Shown one piece after another: positions 24,896 through 31,221 of a stretch of DNA of 64,000 nucleotides. The translations under genes were made by a program, and so were the position numbers. This DNA is from Hallerella succinigenes (GTDB lineage Bacteria; Fibrobacterota; Fibrobacteria; Fibrobacterales; Fibrobacteraceae): NCBI RefSeq assembly GCF_002797675.1, contig NZ_PGEX01000001.1, positions 1,302,001 through 1,366,000 on the forward strand, read 5' to 3'. The first letter of the stretch is position 1, and the number at the start of each line of letters is the position of its first letter. The notes below the pieces were generated by a model that had not been told where the DNA came from, searched no databases, and saw only the letters and a list, made by a program, of their open reading frames with translations.

Positions 24896-26248
24896 ATGTA
24901 CAGACCGCCAAAATCCCACGCACAGACAAGCCTTTTCTGTTCCCTTGAGGAGCAGTTGAACCACAAGCATTCCCTCTACGTTCTCGCGAACAAGATTGAC
25001 TGGAACAAGTTCGAGACCGAGTTTTCGAAACGGTTTGACGACAAAATGGGTGCGCCGAACAAGCCGATCCGTCTCATGACCGGGCTCATCATCCTGAAGC
25101 ACATCCGCAACGTATCGGACGAGTCCGTCGTGGAGCAGTTTCAGGAAAACGCCTATTACCAGTATTTTTGCGGAGAACGGTTCTTCTCGACGGAGCAACC
25201 CTGCGACCCGAGCGAACTTGTTCACTTCCGGCACATGATTGGCGAAGCGGGCATGGACATGATCCTCAAGGAAAGTATCCTCGTCAACGATGACCACGAT
25301 AAACAAGGACCGACAGGATGCGGCACGGTCTTTCTTGACACGACCGTGCAGGAAAAGAACATCACGTTCCCTACAGACGCCAAACTTGCGAACAAGATAA
25401 TAGAACAGGTACAGAGGATCGTGGAAGAGCATGATCTTCCGCAAAGACAGTCCTACAAGAGAACCTTGAAGAAGGTCCATCGTGACCAGCGTTTCCGCAA
25501 TCACCCGAAGAACGGCAAGAAGGCTCACAAGGCAGATCGCAGGCTGAAGACAATCGCGGGACGGCTCGTCCGTGAATTAGAGCGAAATCTCGCCAGCAAG
25601 AACTTGTTGAACACGTACAAAGAAAAAATCGAGCTTTTCAAAAAAGTTCTGGCACAGAAGAAATGCGACAAGGACAAGGTCTATTCGCTTCACGAACCCG
25701 AAGTAAAATGCATCGGCAAGGGCAAGGAACACAAGAAATACGAGTTCGGCAACAAGGTGTCAATCGCCCGGAGCTACAGCGGCATCATTGTCGGCGCGGT
25801 CTCGTTCCGGGACGAGTATGACGGACATACGATAGACGATACGCTTGACCATGTTGAACAAATGCTTGGATTCAGGCCGAGCCAGGCCGCATGCGACCGA
25901 GGCTACCGCGGACAAAAGGAATCCGGAACGACAAAGATCGTGATACCGGACGTCCCGAAGAAAAACGCGACTTACTACCAGAAGGAAAAGGCTCACAAGC
26001 TTTTTTGCAAGAGGGCAGGCATCGAGCCTATCAACGGCCACCTGAAAAGCGACCACCGTATGGGTAGAAATTTCTACAAGGGAATCTTTGGCGACATGCT
26101 CAATGCAAAGCTTGCAGCAGCGGCGTTCAACTTCAAGAGGGCCATGAGGCGCTTTTTTGTCCTGTTGGAATGGCTATACTGTTGCTTCCTTTGCCGGGAA
26201 GGGGTGAATAAAAACGGCGAACCTCCTTATCCTGCGCTCGCGAAGTGA
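24896..26248 (+). CDS. DDE transposase of insertion sequence copy 1
   Basis: A 450-aa transposase counting from the ATG at 24896. An N-terminal InsH-like/DUF772 domain (GAPNKPIRLMTGLIILKH, FSTEQPCDPSELVHFRHMIG) precedes the DDE core. LDTTVQEKNITFPTDAKL holds the first Asp, CDRGYRGQ the second, and PINGHLKSDHRMGRNFYKG the terminal Glu/Lys-Arg region (normally RxxE-IxG-LK). A TTG at 24875 inside the hairpin could extend it by 7 residues. No ribosome site precedes the ATG, so translation is expected to be weak. Confidence 0.88.
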   Translation: MYRPPKSHAQTSLFCSLEEQLNHKHSLYVLANKIDWNKFETEFSKRFDDKMGAPNKPIRLMTGLIILKHIRNVSDESVVEQFQENAYYQYFCGERFFSTEQPCDPSELVHFRHMIGEAGMDMILKESILVNDDHDKQGPTGCGTVFLDTTVQEKNITFPTDAKLANKIIEQVQRIVEEHDLPQRQSYKRTLKKVHRDQRFRNHPKNGKKAHKADRRLKTIAGRLVRELERNLASKNLLNTYKEKIELFKKVLAQKKCDKDKVYSLHEPEVKCIGKGKEHKKYEFGNKVSIARSYSGIIVGAVSFRDEYDGHTIDDTLDHVEQMLGFRPSQAACDRGYRGQKESGTTKIVIPDVPKKNATYYQKEKAHKLFCKRAGIEPINGHLKSDHRMGRNFYKGIFGDMLNAKLAAAAFNFKRAMRRFFVLLEWLYCCFLCREGVNKNGEPPYPALAK

Positions 26249-26402
26249 CTTTTTAAGGGTCAACTATAATACTCTTTAGTAATCAATTCGTGGTATATTT
26301 GAACGCTATCCACATTCGTTGATTGAGGCGAGATCACCTCGTTGCCAAAGCTTAAGCTATATGAAACGGCAAAAAAGAATGCGACTATAATTTTCTTTAA
26401 AT

Positions 26403-26699
26403 TCATTGCTCTAGTTTCCTATCCAACATCTTTTCAATTGTTATAATTCCTCCATGCTTTGTTTTAACGGTTATATCCATTGAAAAATCACGAAGTTCAA
26501 TCGAATATTTTATTGATGTTGGTTCTTCCTCGCATATTTCGTAAAGATCGAAATCCTTTTTTATTTCAAGCGGGATGTTTTTACATGATCTCAAGACCGA
26601 ACCAATCATCATGGAACGATTCGGCCACAGCCGATAATTAATTTTTGTTATTTGAGCTTGAATTAAAATTTTACCATCCCTAAAACCGAACAACCGCAT
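26403..26699 (-). CDS. Family B protein, copy B2 (intact)
   Basis: A 98-aa soluble protein of unknown function with no signal peptide or membrane helix. It starts with MRLFGFRDGK in a frame overlapping the last 20 bases of A3, and its stop overlaps the start of A2 (ATGA). The sequence has alternating strands and a Cys-containing SVLRSCKN, plus acidic EICEEEP and a C-terminal TVKTKHGGIITIEK strand pair. Coupled translation with A genes suggests that A and B products act together. Confidence 0.65.
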   Translation of the reverse strand: MRLFGFRDGKILIQAQITKINYRLWPNRSMMIGSVLRSCKNIPLEIKKDFDLYEICEEEPTSIKYSIELRDFSMDITVKTKHGGIITIEKMLDRKLEQ

Positions 26700-26819
26700 T
26701 TACTCCGCCACGCTTTTCGATAAAATTGAGTTCGGGGAAAATCATCAATTGCAGCGCACTGGATGCGCCACCGCGCTTTCGCAACTTATAACGATCGAGC
26801 GCAGCTTGGTATTCATCAC
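26674..26819. repeat. Direct repeat copy 3 (shared 3' end of A genes)
   Basis: The same 146-base block at the 3' end of A3, with about three differences from the other copies. Confidence 0.85.
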
Positions 26820-27210
26820 GCTTATTGGCATGTCCTTTGTGGACAATATACTTGTAAGTGTTGTACGAAAGAACAGGAATACCCACGCCAAGAAAAGGGA
26901 TGGATGCGCAAATGAATAATCCACCAACAGCTCTACCAAGAGCATCGCCAAAGGTTTGAGGATTTGAAGCATCTAATATGGCGTATAGTCCAAACCCGAC
27001 AAGAGCCCCCCCCACAACGGTCAAACTCCCCCCTGCAATCATTCCAATCACATTTGGCCTGGAGTACGCCTGGTAGTTTTCTTCCGCAATCAAGTCATAA
27101 TATATCTTGGCGCTATCGATCGTTGATTGAGGCGAGATCACCTCGTCGCCAAAGCTTAAGCTATATGAAACGGCAAAAAAGAATGCGACTATAATTTTCT
27201 TTAAATTCAT
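26680..27210 (-). CDS. Family A membrane protein, copy A3
   Basis: A 176-aa paralogue of A1. Signal-like start, two membrane helices and the same C-terminus ending NAVVRF. It differs from A1 mainly between residues 80 and 105 (ASNPQTFGDALGRAVGG in place of the A1 segment). The start overlaps the preceding B-type stop by 4 bases. The function is unknown; as with A1, small envelope protein is as far as the sequence allows. Confidence 0.68.
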   Translation of the reverse strand: MNLKKIIVAFFFAVSYSLSFGDEVISPQSTIDSAKIYYDLIAEENYQAYSRPNVIGMIAGGSLTVVGGALVGFGLYAILDASNPQTFGDALGRAVGGLFICASIPFLGVGIPVLSYNTYKYIVHKGHANKRDEYQAALDRYKLRKRGGASSALQLMIFPELNFIEKRGGVNAVVRF

Positions 27211-27362
27211 TGCTCTAGCTTCCCGTCCAACATCTTTTCAATTGTTATAATTCCTCCATGCTTTGTTTTAACGGTTATATCCATTGAAAAATCACGAAGT
27301 TCAATCGAATATTTTATTGATGTTGGTTCTAAAATCTGGGCATATAAAGCTGTATCTTGCAT
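27207..27362 (-). CDS. Family B-derived short ORF, copy B3 (truncated or chimeric)
   Basis: A 51-codon frame starting MQDTALYAQIL and joining in frame at 27330 to the last 40 residues of family B (EPTSIKYSIEL onwards). The first 55 or so residues of a normal B protein are missing, so a deletion or recombination joined it to other sequence. Its stop overlaps the A3 start by 4 bases, keeping translational coupling. Whether it is expressed is unclear, as only a weak ribosome site is present and IS copy 2 lies 17 bases upstream. Confidence 0.4.
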   Translation of the reverse strand: MQDTALYAQILEPTSIKYSIELRDFSMDITVKTKHGGIITIEKMLDGKLEQ

Positions 27363-27394
27363 ACCCGAAATTTAAGTAGTTGACCCTTAAAAAG

Positions 27395-28747
27395 TCACTT
27401 CGCGAGCGCAGGATAAGGAGGTTCGCCGTTTTTATTCACCCCTTCCCGGCAAAGGAAGCAACAGTATAGCCATTCCAACAGGACAAAAAAGCGCCTCATG
27501 GCCCTCTTGAAGTTGAACGCCGCTGCTGCAAGCTTTGCATTGAGCATGTCGCCAAAGATTCCCTTGTAGAAATTTCTACCCATACGGTGGTCGCTTTTCA
27601 GGTGGCCGTTGATAGGCTCGATGCCTGCCCTCTTGCAAAAAAGCTTGTGAGCCTTTTCCTTCTGGTAGTAAGTCGCGTTTTTCTTCGGGACGTCCGGTAT
27701 CACGATCTTTGTCGTTCCGGATTCCTTTTGTCCGCGGTAGCCTCGGTCGCATGCGGCCTGGCTCGGCCTGAATCCAAGCATTTGTTCAACATGGTCAAGC
27801 GTATCGTCTATCGTATGTCCGTCATACTCGTCCCGGAACGAGACCGCGCCGACAATGATGCCGCTGTAGCTCCGGGCGATTGACACCTTGTTGCCGAACT
27901 CGTATTTCTTGTGTTCCTTGCCCTTGCCGATGCATTTTACTTCGGGTTCGTGAAGCGAATAGACCTTGTCCTTGTCGCATTTCTTCTGTGCCAGAACTTT
28001 TTTGAAAAGCTCGATTTTTTCTTTGTACGTGTTCAACAAGTTCTTGCTGGCGAGATTTCGCTCTAATTCACGGACGAGCCGTCCCGCGATTGTCTTCAGC
28101 CTGCGATCTGCCTTGTGAGCCTTCTTGCCGTTCTTCGGGTGATTGCGGAAACGCTGGTCACGATGGACCTTCTTCAAGGTTCTCTTGTAGGACTGTCTTT
28201 GCGGAAGATCATGCTCTTCCACGATCCTCTGTACCTGTTCTATTATCTTGTTCGCAAGTTTGGCGTCTGTAGGGAACGTGATGTTCTTTTCCTGCACGGT
28301 CGTGTCAAGAAAGACCGTGCCGCATCCTGTCGGTCCTTGTTTATCGTGGTCATCGTTGACGAGGATACTTTCCTTGAGGATCATGTCCATGCCCGCTTCG
28401 CCAATCATGTGCCGGAAGTGAACAAGTTCGCTCGGGTCGCAGGGTTGCTCCGTCGAGAAGAACCGTTCTCCGCAAAAATACTGGTAATAGGCGTTTTCCT
28501 GAAACTGCTCCACGACGGACTCGTCCGATACGTTGCGGATGTGCTTCAGGATGATGAGCCCGGTCATGAGACGGATCGGCTTGTTCGGCGCACCCATTTT
28601 GTCGTCAAACCGTTTCGAAAACTCGGTCTCGAACTTGTTCCAGTCAATCTTGTTCGCGAGAACGTAGAGGGAATGCTTGTGGTTCAACTGCTCCTCAAGG
28701 GAACAGAAAAGGCTTGTCTGTGCGTGGGATTTTGGCGGTCTGTACAT
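27395..28747 (-). CDS. DDE transposase of insertion sequence copy 2
   Basis: A 450-aa protein identical to the copy 1 transposase, with the same DDE motifs. The absence of any amino-acid change between copies points to recent transposition or gene conversion. Start and missing ribosome site are as in copy 1. Confidence 0.88.
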   Translation of the reverse strand: MYRPPKSHAQTSLFCSLEEQLNHKHSLYVLANKIDWNKFETEFSKRFDDKMGAPNKPIRLMTGLIILKHIRNVSDESVVEQFQENAYYQYFCGERFFSTEQPCDPSELVHFRHMIGEAGMDMILKESILVNDDHDKQGPTGCGTVFLDTTVQEKNITFPTDAKLANKIIEQVQRIVEEHDLPQRQSYKRTLKKVHRDQRFRNHPKNGKKAHKADRRLKTIAGRLVRELERNLASKNLLNTYKEKIELFKKVLAQKKCDKDKVYSLHEPEVKCIGKGKEHKKYEFGNKVSIARSYSGIIVGAVSFRDEYDGHTIDDTLDHVEQMLGFRPSQAACDRGYRGQKESGTTKIVIPDVPKKNATYYQKEKAHKLFCKRAGIEPINGHLKSDHRMGRNFYKGIFGDMLNAKLAAAAFNFKRAMRRFFVLLEWLYCCFLCREGVNKNGEPPYPALAK

Positions 28748-28792
28748 AAAAAATTGCAAGGTTTTCAATCATATTTTAGAAAACCTTGCAAT
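28748..28792 (-). terminator. Terminator-like hairpin before the transposase start (copy 2)
   Basis: Mirror of the copy 1 hairpin: a 14-bp perfect stem followed by six U next to the start codon. Confidence 0.7.
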
Positions 28793-28971
28793 ATTTTCAC
28801 AGGGTAGAAATCAGTTTTTCCCAATAGTTATGCGGGCTGGGCGGGATTTTAAGGGACGACTAAGTAAATTACGCCAAGAGAGGGTTCAATTTACCCACAC
28901 ATATTCGGGAAGAGATTACAAATTTAGCGGATTCCAAATTTTTCGTCGATGAAAGACGATTTCAAACAAGT

Positions 28972-29182
28972 TAAATTTTAGTCCCGATCTCTTCCAGAAT
29001 AGCACAAAGGACTCTTCTGGCTTCGGGTTGGATATTTGCCGGAACAATTTCCTTTCTCCAGTTTTCAAGACATTGTTCCGAAGGCATTTCCAAATCAAGC
29101 ATATAGCGTGGACTATGTGTAATTGCCACATCTGCCCTTGTTCTTGGTGTGTCTGAAAAAATGGTCGCTCCCCAAAAACCGC
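28972..29182 (-). pseudogene. Probable remnant of an unknown gene
   Basis: An open frame of about 70 codons without an ATG near its beginning. It reads coding-like sequence (ADVAITHSPRYMLDLEMPSE and LENWRKEIVPANIQPEARRV), ending at a TAA at 28972. It abuts the stop of the ABC permease. No family was recognised. The stretch 28867-28971 next to it holds no gene that I can see. Confidence 0.35.
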
Positions 29183-30397
29183 CTATTCAAACCGCAACGC
29201 TTCGATGGGGTCGAGCCGAGAGGCTTTTCTCGCCGGATACCAGCCGAAGAAAACGCCCGTGGCAAAGCAAACGCCAAAGCTTACCACGACGCTCGAAAGG
29301 GTAATGCTCATCGGCCAGTTCAAGAAGAGCTTCACCCCGGTCGTCGCAAGCACGCCGAGCAAAATACCCACCAGGCCGCCAAGAAGACTAATCATCACCG
29401 ATTCAAAAAGGAACTGCAATAGGATATCCCAACCGCGTGCACCAATCGCCATGCGAAGGCCGATTTCACGGGTACGTTCTGTCACCGAAACATACATGAT
29501 GTTCATAATGCCGATACCGCCCACGAGAAGGCTAATTCCGGCGATTGCCGTCAGCACAAGCGAAAGCAAATCCGAAGTGCTCGTAATCATTTCGATCATT
29601 TCTTCCTGCGTGCGTACGCGGAACGGATCCCTCGGTTCTTTCCACGAACGACGTTCCTTGAGAATTTTCATGATCTCTTCGCTTGCAAGGCTCGCATAGC
29701 CTTCGCCGATCGAGTTCGCGTAGATAGTGCGAATGTTCGTCGTCGCATTAAAGCGTTTCATCACCGTCTGGTACGGAGTAAAGATGACTTCATCCTGGTC
29801 CTGCCCGAAGTCGCTCGAACCTTTTGCCTTTAACGTGCCTATCACTTTGAGCGGAATGTTTTTATAACGGATCGTTTTGCCAATCGGGTCCGTATCCGGG
29901 AAAAGCGTCGAGACGACCGTCTGCCCGATGACGCAAACCTTTGCCATGCGATCCGCCTTGTCGTCAAACATCACACCCTGATCGATTTCATAATTGCGAA
30001 TCTTCAAATAATCGGAGCTGATGCCCGAAAGCGAAACGGCTTCATTCTTGTTGCCGACAATCGCTTGCCCGCTCGCTGTCACCATCGGAGAAACCCCGTT
30101 GATGTACTGCGCCTTTTCACGAAGCGCAATCACGTCCGCTTCTTCAAGCGTCACGGTCGAAGAGTTCGCATCGAGCTGTACACCGCCACGGAAAGAAGAA
30201 CTAGGCATAATCGTAATCGCATTCGTTCCCATCGCCGAGATCTTCGACTTGATCGACTGTTTGGAACCTTCGCCCATCGCAACCATCGTAATGACCGCCG
30301 CGACTCCAATCACAATGCCGAGCACCGAAAGGAAAGTGCGCATGCGATTGCGGAGTAATGCGCGGAATGCAATTTTGATGAGGGTGAAAGGACTCAT
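29183..30397 (-). CDS. MacB-type ABC transporter permease
   Basis: A 404-aa inner-membrane protein with the MacB/FtsX layout: one N-terminal helix (RTFLSVLGIVIGVAAVITMV), a large periplasmic domain of about 230 residues, then three helices (LVLTAIAGISLLVGGIGIMNIMYVSVTERTREIG onward, and two near the end). The ERTREIG(L)R motif after helix 2 is conserved in MacB. It ends with the usual YPARKASRLDPIEALR-like sequence. It overlaps its ATPase gene by 4 bases. Likely a mechanotransmission exporter or a lipoprotein/peptide/antibiotic efflux unit; no TolC or MacA-type adaptor gene is adjacent. Confidence 0.88.
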   Translation of the reverse strand: MSPFTLIKIAFRALLRNRMRTFLSVLGIVIGVAAVITMVAMGEGSKQSIKSKISAMGTNAITIMPSSSFRGGVQLDANSSTVTLEEADVIALREKAQYINGVSPMVTASGQAIVGNKNEAVSLSGISSDYLKIRNYEIDQGVMFDDKADRMAKVCVIGQTVVSTLFPDTDPIGKTIRYKNIPLKVIGTLKAKGSSDFGQDQDEVIFTPYQTVMKRFNATTNIRTIYANSIGEGYASLASEEIMKILKERRSWKEPRDPFRVRTQEEMIEMITSTSDLLSLVLTAIAGISLLVGGIGIMNIMYVSVTERTREIGLRMAIGARGWDILLQFLFESVMISLLGGLVGILLGVLATTGVKLFLNWPMSITLSSVVVSFGVCFATGVFFGWYPARKASRLDPIEALRFE

Positions 30398-31161
30398 ACG
30401 GACTCATCCTCATCGTCAAAAGTTTCCGGAGGCGGAAGCGCCATAAAGGCTTCATGCGCATTCTGGACATCTCCATTCGGCGTATCGCGCTTGATCTGTC
30501 CATCGCGTAAAACGATTGTGCGGCTGCTGAAAGTCGCAATGTCCGGTTCGTGCGTCACAAAGACGATCGTCTTTCCACGGGAATTCAGCTCCTGAAAAAT
30601 TTCCATGATTTCATAGCTTGTACGCGTATCCAAGTTTCCTGTCGCTTCATCGGCAAGAAGGATCACCGGGTCGTTCACCAGGGCGCGCGCAATCGCGACT
30701 CTCTGCTGCTGACCGCCCGAAAGCTGATTTGGCAAATGGTTCATACGCGATTCGAGGCCGACACGTTTTAACGCTTCGACAGCGCGGTCGTGACGTTCGG
30801 ACGCAGAAATTTTGGAATTGTAAAGGAGCGGAAGTTCAACATTTTCAATCGCCGTGGTGCGGGCGAGAAGATTGTAGCTCTGAAAAACAAATCCGAGCTT
30901 ACGGCTTCGAATACGCGCCAAAGCATCGGACTTGAGTTTTTCAATATGGTTCCCGTCGAGAATGTATTCGCCAGAAGTCGGCTTGTCCATGCATCCCAAA
31001 ATGTTCAGCATGGTACTTTTTCCCGAACCGCTCGTTCCCATGATCGTCAAAAATTCTCCCGAGTATACATCAAAGCTCACGCCCCGCAGAGCGTGAACCG
31101 TTTCGTCGCCCATTTTAAAATCACGACGGAGATGCAGAATCGAGAGAATCGGATCGTTCAT
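30394..31161 (-). CDS. MacB/LolD-type ABC transporter ATP-binding protein
   Basis: A 255-aa ATPase. Walker A GTSGSGKST near residue 43, the LGFVFQSYNLL Q-loop, the LSGGQQQRVAIARAL signature and LLADEATGNLD Walker B are all present, with the FVTHEPDIA switch. The sequence is typical of the MacB/LolD/FtsE group. The last 30 residues (acidic, Pro-rich) extend beyond the usual core. It lies first in the two-gene operon. Confidence 0.9.
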   Translation of the reverse strand: MNDPILSILHLRRDFKMGDETVHALRGVSFDVYSGEFLTIMGTSGSGKSTMLNILGCMDKPTSGEYILDGNHIEKLKSDALARIRSRKLGFVFQSYNLLARTTAIENVELPLLYNSKISASERHDRAVEALKRVGLESRMNHLPNQLSGGQQQRVAIARALVNDPVILLADEATGNLDTRTSYEIMEIFQELNSRGKTIVFVTHEPDIATFSSRTIVLRDGQIKRDTPNGDVQNAHEAFMALPPPETFDDEDESV

Positions 31162-31221
31162 AGCTTCCTATTGTCTGCCTTATAGGTTAGATGCTTCAGA
31201 ACGTAGCCGGTTGCATCGAAA

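Larger units (their letters stand above)
24783..26264 (+). mobile_element. Insertion sequence copy 1, 1482 bp (IS5/IS1182-like DDE type)
   Basis: Terminal inverted repeats are GTCGTCCCTTAAAA at the left and GTTGACCCTTAAAA (reverse strand) at the right, matching at 12 of 14 positions. A 7-bp direct repeat TATAATA flanks it at 24776-24782 and 26265-26271. One transposase gene fills the element. Copy 2 at 27379-28860 has the same length, the same ends and an identical transposase. Confidence 0.9.
24387..26406 (-). pseudogene. Family A gene copy A2, split by an insertion sequence
   Basis: The 5' part (26406-26265) reads MNLKKIIVAFFFAVSYSLSF and on to KEYY. The 3' part (24775-24387) continues with NSDYKPNIVG and the normal A-family ending. 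Between them sits the 1482-bp insertion element with a 7-bp repeat. Deleting the element and one repeat copy gives an unbroken 176-aa frame, exactly the length of A3, so the insertion is the only visible damage. The central membrane segments differ strongly from A1 and A3 while the last 45 residues are the same. Confidence 0.85.
27379..28860 (-). mobile_element. Insertion sequence copy 2, 1482 bp, inverted relative to copy 1
   Basis: Same ends, length and transposase as copy 1, in opposite orientation. A 6-bp direct repeat TAAGTA flanks it (27373-27378 and 28861-28866). It lies upstream of the A/B array on the strand of the array, so it may separate the array from its original promoter. Confidence 0.9.

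Noticed and set aside
23585-26819. The regular 146-base repeats as a CRISPR array
   Set aside because: Repeats are too long, too far apart and coding; they are the 3' ends of tandem genes.
26265-27378. Inversion of the segment between the two insertion copies
   Set aside because: Each copy still has matching target repeats on both sides, so no odd number of inversions has been fixed.
28115-28807. 230-codon frame opposite the transposase (also at 24836-25528)
   Set aside because: It occurs in both insertion copies as the reverse-strand reading of the transposase gene.
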